Assembly: GCF_004283175.1 (NCBI RefSeq)
Contig: NZ_RXNW01000006.1
Coordinates: 108,115-172,114 of the forward strand
Origin: Legionella longbeachae
GTDB lineage: Bacteria; Pseudomonadota; Gammaproteobacteria; Legionellales; Legionellaceae
Length of the DNA: 64,000 nucleotides
Direction of reading: 5' to 3'
Under the pieces are notes generated by a model. The model searched no databases, was not told the origin of the DNA, and saw only the letters and a list, made by a program, of their open reading frames with translations. A program made the translations under genes and the position numbers. Below, one piece after another: positions 10,001 through 19,012 of the stretch (the first letter of the stretch is position 1; every line of letters starts with the position of its first letter).

Positions 10001-11395
10001 ATGGATAAAAGCAATACCACTCCGAAACTGTTTGTACTCGATACTAATATTTTAATGCATGATCCTACCGCCATCTATCATTTTGAAGAGCATGATATTT
10101 ACTTACCAATGGTTGTGTTAGAAGAATTAGACAATCATAAAATGGGCACATCCGAAGTAGCACGCAACGTACGACAAACCAACCGTATGTTGGTAGAACT
10201 TATGAGCAATTCCTCTCATGAACAAATTGTCTCAGGCTTACCAATCCCTAATTATTCGGATAAAAAAAAGTGTAGTGGCAAACTTTATTTTCAAACCGAT
10301 GAATTCAACCAGGTGGTTCCATCTACATTACCTGGGCATAAGGTAGACAATACCATTCTTGCTACTGCCCTGGGATTACAAAAGAAGCATGCCGGAACAA
10401 AGCAAGTTATCATTGTGTCAAAGGACATTAACTTGCGCATCAAAGCAGGAATACTTGGGATTCTTGCAGAGGACTACTACAGTGACCAGGTACTCGATGA
10501 TGTCAACCTCCTACATAGGGGCTTACATATACTGAACAACGATTTCTGGGAAACACATGCTAAGGACATGGGGTCCTGGCAAGAAAGCGGCAAAACTTTT
10601 TATAAAGTAGCTGGCCCATTAATTGAACAATGGAATCCAAATGATTGCCTCAGTACTGAAGATGACCAGTTTCAAGCCATCGTAAAAAAACTGGAAAATG
10701 ATCATGCGGTCATTCAATTGGTTCGTGACTATACCAAACATTCAGTGTGGGGGATTCACGCTAAAAATCGCGAACAAAATTTTTCTTTAAATCTACTTTT
10801 GGATCCGGAGATTGATTTTGTAAGTTTACAAGGCCCTGCAGGTACAGGAAAAACACTACTTACAATCGCTGCCGGTTTAACTCAAGTATTGGATCAAAAC
10901 CGTTACTCAGAAATTTTAATGACTCGCGTCACTATTCCTGTAGGTGAGGATATCGGATTTCTTCCAGGTACTGAGGAAGAAAAAATGACCCCCTGGATGG
11001 GCGCGTTGATGGATAATTTAGAAGTACTCCATAGCTCACAGGTTGGGGGTAGTTTTGGACGTGGCGCAACCCAGGATTTATTACAAAATAAAATTAAAAT
11101 TCGTTCATTAAATTTTATGCGTGGCCGTACTTTTTTAAATCGTTACATTATTATTGATGAAGCACAAAATTTAACTCCCAAGCAAATCAAAACTTTGGTG
11201 ACACGCGCAGGCCCTGGTTCGAAAATTATATGTCTTGGGGACATCAAACAAATTGACACCCCTTACTTGAGCGAAACAACTTCTGGTTTAACTTTCGCGG
11301 TGGATCGTTTTAAACATTGGGAACACAGTGCCCATATGAGCTTAACTCGTGGTGAGCGTTCAAGGCTTGCATTTTACGCTGCAGAACATCTATAA
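10001..11395 (+). CDS. PIN-PhoH ATPase (PhoH2/YlaK-like)
   Basis: 464 residues in two domains. The N-terminal PIN-type nuclease fold starts at KLFVLDTNILMHDP and has further acidic residues (EELDNHK, VDNTILATAL, VSKDINLRIKA), consistent with a metal-binding site. The C-terminal PhoH-type ATPase has Walker A GPAGTGKT at 278-285 and Walker B YIIIDEAQN. Related PhoH2 proteins show RNA helicase and ribonuclease activity; the physiological role in Legionella is not known to me. An AAAGGTG ribosome binding site precedes the ATG. The gene lies 31 bp after bcp and may belong to the same transcript. Confidence 0.92.
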   Translation: MDKSNTTPKLFVLDTNILMHDPTAIYHFEEHDIYLPMVVLEELDNHKMGTSEVARNVRQTNRMLVELMSNSSHEQIVSGLPIPNYSDKKKCSGKLYFQTDEFNQVVPSTLPGHKVDNTILATALGLQKKHAGTKQVIIVSKDINLRIKAGILGILAEDYYSDQVLDDVNLLHRGLHILNNDFWETHAKDMGSWQESGKTFYKVAGPLIEQWNPNDCLSTEDDQFQAIVKKLENDHAVIQLVRDYTKHSVWGIHAKNREQNFSLNLLLDPEIDFVSLQGPAGTGKTLLTIAAGLTQVLDQNRYSEILMTRVTIPVGEDIGFLPGTEEEKMTPWMGALMDNLEVLHSSQVGGSFGRGATQDLLQNKIKIRSLNFMRGRTFLNRYIIIDEAQNLTPKQIKTLVTRAGPGSKIICLGDIKQIDTPYLSETTSGLTFAVDRFKHWEHSAHMSLTRGERSRLAFYAAEHL

Positions 11396-11432
11396 CCTCT
11401 ATTCTTGAACACAAAATATCTTTATTTGGCTT

Positions 11433-11456
11433 GATCGAATCACTTTGGATTCGATC
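11433..11456. other. 9-bp inverted repeat between phoH-like gene and guaC
   Basis: GATCGAATC and GATTCGATC separated by ACTTTG form a clean hairpin 38 bp after the phoH-like stop. No T-run follows, so this is not a typical intrinsic terminator. It could be a Rho-linked 3' end or a protein-binding site upstream of guaC. Confidence 0.4.
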
Positions 11457-11567
11457 TAAGCTGGTTGCGTGAATAAATGCACCGTGAAAAATCATGTCTT
11501 GCGAGGAATAAACAAAAATAGACCTGGTGTAAAATGTGCGTTATAGTATGCACTTTAAGGATTTACC

Positions 11568-12578
11568 ATGACAGACCATGCCATCACCTTTGATGACGTT
11601 CTCCTTGTTCCTTCATACAATCATCATGAATCAAGAAGGGTAGTAGAAACCACGAGCAAAGACCGCTTAGGCAAGTTAACACTGGAACTACCTGTAATCA
11701 GTTCTAATATGGATACGATTACTGAAAGTGCCATGGCAAATTTCATGACCTCTAAAGGAGCTATGGGTGCCTTACACCGCTTTATGTCTGTAGAAGACAA
11801 TATCGCAGAATTTAAAAAATGCAGCGGTATTGTTTTTGTCTCTATTGGCTGCTCTACCGCTGAACTGGAAAGAGCGGAAGCCTTACGCGATGCAGGCGCT
11901 AACTATTTCTGTGTGGATGTTGCCCATGCACATGCCAAATATGTGGGAAAAACACTAAAAAGTTTACGTAAAATACTCGCCGATCGTTGTATCATGGCAG
12001 GAAACGTTGCCACCTACGCAGGTGCCGATTATCTTGCCTCCTGTGGTGCTGACATCATTAAAGCAGGAATTGGCGGTGGTTCTGTATGCAGTACCCGCAT
12101 CAAAACCGGTTTCGGAGTCCCTATGTTAACCTGCATCCAGGATTGTTCGCGTGCTGATCGTTCTATTGTTGCAGACGGTGGAATCAAAACATCTGGAGAT
12201 ATAGTAAAAGCTTTAGCTTTTGGTGCCGATTTTGTGATGATTGGCGGTATGTTAGCTGGAACATCCCCTACTCCCGGCGAAGTCATTCAAAAAAATGATG
12301 GCAGCAAAGTAAAACGTTACCGAGGCATGGCTTCCAAAGAAGCACAGGAGAATTTCCTGGGTGAAATGCATGAATGGAAAACCGCCGAAGGCGTAGCAAC
12401 AGAGGTACCTTTTAAAGAAAATCCTGATGCAATTATTGCCGATATTGTTGGAGGGCTAAGATCCGGTTTAACTTATGCGGGCGCGGACACAATTAGTGAG
12501 CTGCAACGTAAATTAAATTACGTCATTGTCACACAAGCCGGACGGATTGAAAGTTTACCCCATAAATTATTAGGTTAA
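11568..12578 (+). CDS. guaC: GMP reductase
   Basis: 336 residues, an IMPDH/GMPR-family TIM barrel without CBS domains, which fits GMP reductase rather than IMP dehydrogenase (about 490 residues). GMP reductase converts GMP to IMP with NADPH in purine salvage. The catalytic loop GIGGGSVCSTR places the nucleophile at Cys174. The phosphate-binding VADGGIKTSGD follows, and the flap YRGMASKEAQ is of the GMPR type. The ribosome binding site AAGGA (11556-11560) is well placed, and a TATAGT -10-like box lies at 11542-11547. A strong bidirectional terminator follows the gene. Confidence 0.93.
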   Translation: MTDHAITFDDVLLVPSYNHHESRRVVETTSKDRLGKLTLELPVISSNMDTITESAMANFMTSKGAMGALHRFMSVEDNIAEFKKCSGIVFVSIGCSTAELERAEALRDAGANYFCVDVAHAHAKYVGKTLKSLRKILADRCIMAGNVATYAGADYLASCGADIIKAGIGGGSVCSTRIKTGFGVPMLTCIQDCSRADRSIVADGGIKTSGDIVKALAFGADFVMIGGMLAGTSPTPGEVIQKNDGSKVKRYRGMASKEAQENFLGEMHEWKTAEGVATEVPFKENPDAIIADIVGGLRSGLTYAGADTISELQRKLNYVIVTQAGRIESLPHKLLG

Positions 12579-12606
12579 AAAAGACTTAACTCCTAACCTA
12601 ATCAAA

Positions 12607-12652
12607 AAAACAGAGCCTCTTCATTATCAACAATATTTACAGGCTCTGTTTT
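12607..12652 (+). terminator. Rho-independent terminator after guaC
   Basis: A 12-bp perfect inverted repeat, AAAACAGAGCCT / AGGCTCTGTTTT, with a 22-nt loop and a T-rich tail. It also has an A-run on the other side, so it can serve both guaC (+) and the converging 12690-13448 gene (-). Confidence 0.85.
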
Positions 12653-12689
12653 GTTTCAAAATAAGGTCCGGTCACTCTAATGGAGTACC

Positions 12690-13448
12690 CTAAACAGAAT
12701 TACCGCCCATACTTGGCCCTTCCTTATCCAAACTTTGCGTTTGTTCTGGTTCTTTGTCAGGCTTTTTCGTTGTTAATCCATCATCAACATTGTTAACGCT
12801 GGATTCGACTGATTGTGTAGGTGTAACATCACTACTTTTTGGTGAATCCATAGCAATTTGTTTTACGCCTTCGGTAAGGCCTTTCACTCCGGAGACCATA
12901 CCTTTACGCATACTTTCCCCCATATCAGAAACTTTCTCTGCCGCAGAGGATAGTGTATTTGCAATAGGCGCTAACTGTTCGCTGGTTTTAAGCTCATTCC
13001 ATTTCTCATTCAATGCATCAGTGGCTGCTTTTCCTAACCTGTCTTTAGCCTGCGCCAGTTCGTTTTTTAATTCCATACACTCTTTGCCAAGCTCTGTTTC
13101 CTTGAATTTTTCTTTAAGTTTGCCAGCACCTTTTGCCAGCAAATCAGTGACATCATCATTAATTTCTTCCACCATCTTCGACAGTTCTTCTATCATCTTC
13201 ATCCGTGGATCTTGACTGCCTGTATCAAACCCCTTTTTTTCTTTATTACCACTTTTATCCCCAGCAGGACTCGGTGCCTGACTCTGCTGTTGATTTGCAT
13301 TAGAGGTTGACTGGTCTTTTGATGGCAGAGTGATTTCATCAGGGTTTTGCGGAGCAACCGTATCTGTCTTTGGTGTTGGATCTGTTTTAGGCGTTGTATC
13401 TGTCTTTGGTGGCTCTTGGCTTATTGATTGATCTTCGTTTTCTTTCAT
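12690..13448 (-). CDS. Hypothetical low-complexity/coiled-coil protein
   Basis: 252 residues that I do not recognise. The N-terminus is disordered and carries three copies of TPKTD with slight variation (residues 15-29), followed by Ser/Gln/Pro-rich sequence to about residue 75. The middle (about 80-210) is amphipathic helix with coiled-coil character. The C-terminus is again polar and acidic. There is no signal peptide and no membrane segment. A GAGG motif about 10 nt before the ATG could serve translation. A cytosolic or translocated structural protein would fit, but nothing in the sequence proves it. Confidence 0.75.
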   Translation of the reverse strand: MKENEDQSISQEPPKTDTTPKTDPTPKTDTVAPQNPDEITLPSKDQSTSNANQQQSQAPSPAGDKSGNKEKKGFDTGSQDPRMKMIEELSKMVEEINDDVTDLLAKGAGKLKEKFKETELGKECMELKNELAQAKDRLGKAATDALNEKWNELKTSEQLAPIANTLSSAAEKVSDMGESMRKGMVSGVKGLTEGVKQIAMDSPKSSDVTPTQSVESSVNNVDDGLTTKKPDKEPEQTQSLDKEGPSMGGNSV

Positions 13449-13639
13449 ATATCGAACCTCAGTAATCTACCCCTATTATTTTTAAAGATAGCACATCATC
13501 GCATGTAATGCTCTAGAATCAGTGCTGGCATACACTTTATTGTATACTATAATCTTATCAAGAATTATTTTTGATGAATTATGTATGAAATCAATTTACA
13601 CTAAATTTTCAAAATAAATACAAACAAAATGGATTACTC

Positions 13640-14425
13640 ATGATTTATGATGATTTTCGCTGTATGAGCCGTGGAAAACAACTCCTTACTTTGAAAGAAG
13701 AGGACTTCTCACTTCTCCACCCCATTAATCAACAAGGCACAAAAAAAGATCGCGCCCTGCTGCTTTTTCATGGATTTACGTCATCCCCTGCTGTTTATCG
13801 TTACCTCATTCCCCAATTAAAAAATTATGATGCGGTAGTGTGTCCGGCACTACCGGGGCATGCCGACAGTATTGCTGCTTTTGCCAAGGCAAAAAGAAAT
13901 GATTGGGTATCGCACGCTAATCAAGAATGTGACACATTATTCAAAGAATACCAAAAGGTAGATGTATTGGGAGTATCCCTTGGTGCTTTGCTGGCATGCA
14001 AACTGAGCCGAAATTATTCATTCAACCACATGTTTCTTTTAGCCCCTGCACTAAAACTGCAGATGAATATTAATCGCAATATAAAATTAATCATGCTACT
14101 TAAGAGTCTGGGCTTTTGCGAGCTCCGTGGCATGGCTGGTAATCTTGTCAGTGATAAGCACACTGAAATTTCTTATCGTAGAATCCCACTTTCTGCACTA
14201 CTTGAACTATTTGCCTTAATCCAAGAGCATCAATGGGTACCTCCTAACTGCCCCACTGATCTTTTTCTTGGAACACATGATAGGGTTGTTGCATCAAAAG
14301 AAGTAGAAAATATGTTTGCTCATCTACCCAAAGCAAACATACACTGGCTTGCAAACTCAGCCCACGTTCTCCCTTTGGATAATGATTTGGATCAAATTGT
14401 TCAGTGTGTGAATCAATGCATATAG
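13640..14425 (+). CDS. Alpha/beta hydrolase (carboxylesterase/monoacylglycerol-lipase-like)
   Basis: 261 residues with the full alpha/beta hydrolase signature: oxyanion-hole motif LLFHGFTSSP (residues 41-50), nucleophile elbow GVSLGA with Ser113, the acid in LGTHDRVV and the catalytic His in ANSAHVLPLD near the C-terminus. It resembles small serine esterases such as Bacillus Est30 and monoacylglycerol lipases. There is no signal peptide, so it is likely cytoplasmic. The substrate is unknown. It faces the unknown 12690-13448 gene across a 191-bp gap that should hold both promoters. Confidence 0.85.
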   Translation: MIYDDFRCMSRGKQLLTLKEEDFSLLHPINQQGTKKDRALLLFHGFTSSPAVYRYLIPQLKNYDAVVCPALPGHADSIAAFAKAKRNDWVSHANQECDTLFKEYQKVDVLGVSLGALLACKLSRNYSFNHMFLLAPALKLQMNINRNIKLIMLLKSLGFCELRGMAGNLVSDKHTEISYRRIPLSALLELFALIQEHQWVPPNCPTDLFLGTHDRVVASKEVENMFAHLPKANIHWLANSAHVLPLDNDLDQIVQCVNQCI

Positions 14426-14554
14426 TCGGAAGGTAGTGGTTGATGGATAAATGATGGAAGAGTAGCGTCTATCTTCAGCAGGATTGAATGCCCTGCTGAG
14501 TTTCTAATCAAAAAACTTTCTATTTGCTATTTGAGCAACGTGTAAATGTAAAAT

Positions 14555-14577
14555 AAAAGGCATTTACATGCCTTTTT
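14555..14577 (+). terminator. Rho-independent terminator, converging genes
   Basis: AAAAGGCAT / ATGCCTTTT with a TTAC loop and a T-run, between the hydrolase gene (+) and the lipoprotein gene (-). The A-run on the 5' side lets it work in both directions. Confidence 0.8.
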
Positions 14578-14591
14578 AAAATTTATCGTAA

Positions 14592-15551
14592 TTAAGGGAA
14601 TTGTTTGTTGTAACGATTGAAATCTTTCAAATCGTATTGGTTCCATTCCCTCATATCCAATACCGAACCATTAAAGACCATAAAATCAGCTCGGGTCTTC
14701 GGTAGATTATAATAGTAAATATCACTTGCATCGGTAGCAAAATTGCTTTGATGTTTCGCTACAGAGATTTCTGCAACAGAATGTCCATGTGTTTTTACAA
14801 AACTGCGTTGAGCACGTAAATAGCGTCCTTTAAATCGTGCTTTGTTCCACAGCTCAACATCTAATCGATTTACTGCGCCAGCTAATTGAATTGTTGAGGA
14901 ATCCTTTGCACGTATGGTTAAAGTATCCGTTTTAACCCAATACAGGCTAAACCAAGCATTACCTTGCATGGTTAAATTTGCTAAATTAGCGACCCCGGAA
15001 AGCTGTACTTTGGGGCTACCCTGCAAATGGATTTGCAAGTTTTGACTCGAGATGCCGCCAATTTGCGTTAAACCTTTGCCCTTTATATCCAGCACACGTA
15101 AACCAATAGCCCCATTTAATCTTACAGTTCCTGTGTTTACCGAATAAACATCTAATACACTTGTATGTAATTGATTACCTACAACAAAATTAACGTCTTT
15201 TAACGCTAAACGGTTAAGAAATTGGCCTCTAATATCAACAGAAATAGGCCCATACAATGGATAACCTTTTCCCAGGCTTACATAAAGCGTATTTTGTGTC
15301 ACAACTGTTTTTAGAGCAGCCAAATCCCGCGTATCGCCGCTTACAATAATTTGTGGCTTTTTATACCCCGTATGCACCGTAACATTCATTTGTCCTTGTA
15401 CATCAACATGATTAAAAGCACTAACTGCTCTAACTTGTTTTGTTTTAATACCTTGTGGCATTTGAGGTAAAGAAGGGGCTTTGGGCGCATGATGTGCGCA
15501 AGCAGTTAATAAAAAAACAATAAAAATCAAAAAATAGCACCGCTTTTGCAT
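14592..15551 (-). CDS. Lipoprotein with GIN/DUF2807 beta-helix-like domain
   Basis: 319 residues. The N-terminus is a lipoprotein signal: hydrophobic residues 6-15, then the lipobox LTAC with Cys18. The rest is a repetitive beta-strand pattern (FNHVDVQGQMNVTVHTG, LYVSLGKGYPL, LDIKGKGLTQIGGIS, LTMQGNAWFSLY) that matches the putative adhesin head GIN domain (DUF2807). The mature protein is therefore probably anchored in the outer membrane or facing the periplasm. A role in adhesion is only suggested by the domain's name. It follows srnA on the same strand after 84 bp. Confidence 0.82.
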   Translation of the reverse strand: MQKRCYFLIFIVFLLTACAHHAPKAPSLPQMPQGIKTKQVRAVSAFNHVDVQGQMNVTVHTGYKKPQIIVSGDTRDLAALKTVVTQNTLYVSLGKGYPLYGPISVDIRGQFLNRLALKDVNFVVGNQLHTSVLDVYSVNTGTVRLNGAIGLRVLDIKGKGLTQIGGISSQNLQIHLQGSPKVQLSGVANLANLTMQGNAWFSLYWVKTDTLTIRAKDSSTIQLAGAVNRLDVELWNKARFKGRYLRAQRSFVKTHGHSVAEISVAKHQSNFATDASDIYYYNLPKTRADFMVFNGSVLDMREWNQYDLKDFNRYNKQFP

Positions 15552-15635
15552 AAGATTTTATCCCTATATCATAATTACTCTACATTAGAGGAAGTTTTAA
15601 CAATGTTCAAGGTTTAGGGCATGTGATCTAATAAC

Positions 15636-16403
15636 TCAACTTACATCATATGAAGACTCTGTATTAAAATTAGAAAGAATTACAGTGGCAGGGCAAGTAT
15701 CTTTAATTGGTGAATCAGGAGCTTCATTAATTAAATACTCTAAAGAGTCATTATCCGAGAGAAGTGCAGGTAATTGAATGTAAATATCAACTAAAATACC
15801 TTTTTTGCACCCTAAATATATTTTGGTCGAATTACTTGGACCAAAAGATTGAGTAATCATTTCTCTGAGATGAGTTAATTGAACTCTTTGTCCCTGATGT
15901 TGCGTTAAGTATTGGCCAAATAAAGAATCATCGGCTTTCTCAGCCAGGCGAATTGCCAAAGCAAAATACTGATCTGCTGATAAAATTTGACAACTGCCAT
16001 GTTTATTCCATTCATGCCGTTCCAAACAGCTTCCGTAATAATAGCTTGGCATTATCCTTTTTAAGAGATCAGAAATTTGTGGGGATAAATCCAATGGGGG
16101 ATAGGCACAATGATTTGTTTTTTGTTGCACCCCACAATACCCATAATTTTGACCACACGCTTTTTGATTAGGCCATAATCCATGTAAAGTAAGGTGTTTT
16201 GCCTGGTAAGAGTTCTGAGATAAATGTGTACATTCTGGTTTACGAGCTTCATATCCGTAGGTTTGGCAGAAACCAGGTTGCGAACTTAATGCTAAAACAT
16301 AAGAATCGGACAAGCCCTGAATATCACAGGAATCGCCCAGCAGTTCAATAGCATGTACATTAATTGAAAAAACAAGCGATAACAAAGCAATAAACTTTAT
16401 CAT
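15636..16403 (-). CDS. srnA: Secreted RNase T2 family ribonuclease SrnA
   Basis: 255 residues with a signal peptide (residues 1-18, ending in VHA). Both RNase T2 active-site segments are intact: CAS I LTLHGLWPNQ with His74, and CAS II LERHEWNKHGSC with His130, Glu131, Lys134 and His135. Paired cysteines around both segments fit the family's disulfides. L. pneumophila SrnA is a type II-secreted RNase T2 that supports growth in amoebae, and this is the obvious counterpart. A second type II substrate, plaC, lies 8 kb away, and as far as I recall the two genes are also near each other in L. pneumophila. Confidence 0.92.
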   Translation of the reverse strand: MIKFIALLSLVFSINVHAIELLGDSCDIQGLSDSYVLALSSQPGFCQTYGYEARKPECTHLSQNSYQAKHLTLHGLWPNQKACGQNYGYCGVQQKTNHCAYPPLDLSPQISDLLKRIMPSYYYGSCLERHEWNKHGSCQILSADQYFALAIRLAEKADDSLFGQYLTQHQGQRVQLTHLREMITQSFGPSNSTKIYLGCKKGILVDIYIQLPALLSDNDSLEYLINEAPDSPIKDTCPATVILSNFNTESSYDVS

Positions 16404-16524
16404 GAAGACACTTCACTTAGCTTCTTTGGGAAACATTATACAGAAGAAGATAATGAATGCCAGTTCTTTGTTTGGGATTAATTAATTGAATTTAATATTA
16501 AATTAACGATCAAACCATGAGTTC

Positions 16525-16585
16525 CTGTCTACGAATCGCGCTTTATGCCAGGCTCTTTTTTGCCACACAGCGCGATTCCCGACAG
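16525..16585. repeat. Long imperfect inverted repeat in the srnA upstream region
   Basis: Outer arms CTGTC / GACAG and inner 10-bp arms GAATCGCGCT (16533-16542) and AGCGCGATTC (16569-16578) enclose a 26-nt loop with a T-run. It lies between the stop of the 718-residue gene and the srnA promoter. It may be the terminator of the former or a non-coding structured element. A short open frame across it was not considered coding. Confidence 0.55.
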
Positions 16586-16610
16586 ATTAAATGGCCAGCC
16601 TATCGAAAAT

Positions 16611-18767
16611 CTAGTTTGAATAAAGTGGCCCATCTTCTAGATCCATGGAAGAATCAAAATCCTTGTCATCAAGTAATGGTTTTTTCAGTGGATCTACTGA
16701 TGTTTTCTTAAAGAAACCTTGGGGCTTTTTCGTTTCAACCTTGTTAAGCGAAGCATAAAATTTTGTATATTCTTCTTGGTCGAACTCCAATGCCTTTTTT
16801 TCCTCTGGTTTAAATAATGAGTCAACCAGAGCGCGAGTACCCAGAGCGAACCCCAACGCAGCACCAATAGTGAGTATACCAAACCCTAACGGCATGCATA
16901 CTAAACTTACGAATACAATCGCAGGGATAAGAATATCAAGTACAATACCACGTATTAAATTAACTGATTGATAAATCATCATTTGCTTTTGATATTCAGT
17001 TTCTGCCTGGAGCTTCTTAATTTCCAAGAAAAGAAGTTTTCTTTGATCTTCAGTTAACTTATGCCCCTCTCTTTTCAAGAGGTCCACTTTAAGATCAAGT
17101 TCTTCTTTTATTCCCTTTCTTGTTTGATGAGTGGTATACAATTCGATACCACCTTTTATCGCATTATTAATAATGGTTAATGCAAGACAAACAACCGCGC
17201 CAACAAGACTTAAAGTAGCTGCAACAGGTGCGGCAACAGGCAAGAACGGCATCGTTAAAAGGACAAATGCCAGCATCAAACCAACCGCATAAGCAATATT
17301 GCTAATTAATGAAAGTTTGTTCATTTGCCATTCCCTTGCACATTTTGCTTGTTCTCTCTTTAAAGCATGCAGCTGCATCTGTAATTGCCGTTCTTCAGCA
17401 GCCCGCTCTTGATTACCCTCTTGTTGAGTATGACTTTTAAGAATTTTAAGCCGCTTTTCTATTCTGGCAATGTCCTCAGAATACTGCAGCATCGCTTTAT
17501 TGTATTTTGTTTTTTGCTCCTCAAAATCCCAAACAGCGATACTGATATCAAAAATCAATAAAGCAACGGTGAGTGCATCGCCCCAAGTGCCTAAAACACT
17601 CTTTCCAGTTAGCCAAAAAAAGCAAACCAAATTTGCTGTTCCCCATAGGGAATCATTCAATAAACTAAACTTTCGTTGATCCCATTGTGTTTGAAAACGC
17701 TCATACCAAGGCATTTTTGCCTCTTCCTCACTCATCCAGGGACCTTTAATGGTATGTTTTAGTAATAAAGAAAGATTTAATGCAAAACGTGCATAATATA
17801 ATGCCCAGCTCAGTGTACCTGTATAAGGGTCAGGATATCTGATTACCTGTGCAGCCTGACCGGCATTAGGATGATCTTTAGGAATCAAATCAATTACTGT
17901 TTTTAAAAAAGTTGACTCCCACACCCAATTCAATCTCTTTTCATTAAGAGACCCCATGTATTCTTTAATCGTTTTGGTCGTACCTTTTTCGGTTTTGGTA
18001 TCAGTCCAATCTACCATTTTTTGGCCAAGTTCGTGACCAACGACCCATCCTAAATATTTTAGTGGCTTATCCTGATTAAGCTCAGCTTGCTCCGGAGATT
18101 TTATAATGAAATTTTGATATTCAGGATCAAGTACGAGAAGAAACTCGACGCATCGTTTAATATGCTGGGTATATGCCTTGCGATTTTCAGTTTTTTGATA
18201 GTCTATTTCATGTTGTTGCTGAGCGAGTAAAAGCAAAAGTGTCATTTTTAGATCAAATCGTAATTGCTCTTTTTGCGCCTCACTCATATAGGGAAACATC
18301 GCTTTATCAGTATCACCCAATATTCCCAAATAGAAGTTTAAGGAAGGAAGAAAATCATCACTGCGATGCTCATTAAAAGCACGACCAGTTACTGATCGTA
18401 CCTGGGTTAATGTATGCCCTTTTGCCTTATTATAAGTTGGAGTGCATTTTCTTCTTAATTGCTCATAGTCATCTTTATTACTTTTGTTTTTTTCAAGCGC
18501 AATCACTTTTTGATTTTTTGTATCAGCGTAATAAAGTTTATCATGGTATGCAATCACCATATTTTTGGTGTAGAGTGAAGGGGTAACCTCAGTAAGTTTG
18601 TTGCTGGGATCAAAATCGACTTCAATGAGACCACACTCTGCCCTACTGTATTCAAGAAACTCCTTGCGAAGCTTAAGAAAATCTTTAAAGTGCACGTCAG
18701 CAACGTTCTTGTTTTTATTTAATTTATCGTTAAGAAAAGAGTGAAGGATTCCGCTGCTGGTAGCCAT
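16611..18767 (-). CDS. Large hypothetical protein with coiled coil and C-terminal membrane segments
   Basis: 718 residues, not recognised. The N-terminal half is soluble and charged. Hydrophobic segments appear around residues 375-410, then a Gln/Glu/Lys-rich coiled coil (about 410-480). Two long hydrophobic stretches follow (about 490-540, and 600-650 starting at IVLDILIPAIVFVSLV), interrupted by another charged helix. The tail is acidic, ending in SSMDLEDGPLYSN. There is no N-terminal signal peptide. Large coiled-coil proteins with internal membrane hairpins are frequent among Dot/Icm effectors, so an effector role is possible but inferred. The gene is monocistronic, with hairpins on both sides. 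Confidence 0.85.
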   Translation of the reverse strand: MATSSGILHSFLNDKLNKNKNVADVHFKDFLKLRKEFLEYSRAECGLIEVDFDPSNKLTEVTPSLYTKNMVIAYHDKLYYADTKNQKVIALEKNKSNKDDYEQLRRKCTPTYNKAKGHTLTQVRSVTGRAFNEHRSDDFLPSLNFYLGILGDTDKAMFPYMSEAQKEQLRFDLKMTLLLLLAQQQHEIDYQKTENRKAYTQHIKRCVEFLLVLDPEYQNFIIKSPEQAELNQDKPLKYLGWVVGHELGQKMVDWTDTKTEKGTTKTIKEYMGSLNEKRLNWVWESTFLKTVIDLIPKDHPNAGQAAQVIRYPDPYTGTLSWALYYARFALNLSLLLKHTIKGPWMSEEEAKMPWYERFQTQWDQRKFSLLNDSLWGTANLVCFFWLTGKSVLGTWGDALTVALLIFDISIAVWDFEEQKTKYNKAMLQYSEDIARIEKRLKILKSHTQQEGNQERAAEERQLQMQLHALKREQAKCAREWQMNKLSLISNIAYAVGLMLAFVLLTMPFLPVAAPVAATLSLVGAVVCLALTIINNAIKGGIELYTTHQTRKGIKEELDLKVDLLKREGHKLTEDQRKLLFLEIKKLQAETEYQKQMMIYQSVNLIRGIVLDILIPAIVFVSLVCMPLGFGILTIGAALGFALGTRALVDSLFKPEEKKALEFDQEEYTKFYASLNKVETKKPQGFFKKTSVDPLKKPLLDDKDFDSSMDLEDGPLYSN

Positions 18768-18944
18768 AATATTACCTTTGTGTTTATAAATCTTGGCGAC
18801 TAATTCCTTTAATCACAGTAAAAATCAATGTGTTCTTTTTTATAACATAGCACTAATTTTAAAAACAAGGTGGGCATTGATTGATTTACAGTATTGAAAC
18901 TAAAATTTGCATAATCTAATTAAATAAGTTTTGTAGAAGGTTCA

Positions 18945-18992
18945 GCCCTTAATAAAGGGCATAAAACTGTGCAATATAAAAGCCCAAAGGCT
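18945..18992 (-). terminator. Two small hairpins after manC
   Basis: GCCCTT-AATA-AAGGGC (18945-18960) and AGCC-CAAA-GGCT (18981-18992). Read on the minus strand, the latter is followed by TTTATATT, which makes it a weak terminator candidate for manC. Confidence 0.45.
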
Positions 18993-19012
18993 CAAAATTT
19001 GAAAAGGCGGGA

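Noticed and set aside
16517-16711. A 64-codon plus-strand frame across the inverted repeat
   Set aside because: It is antisense to the end of the 718-residue gene and is explained by the structured inverted repeat.
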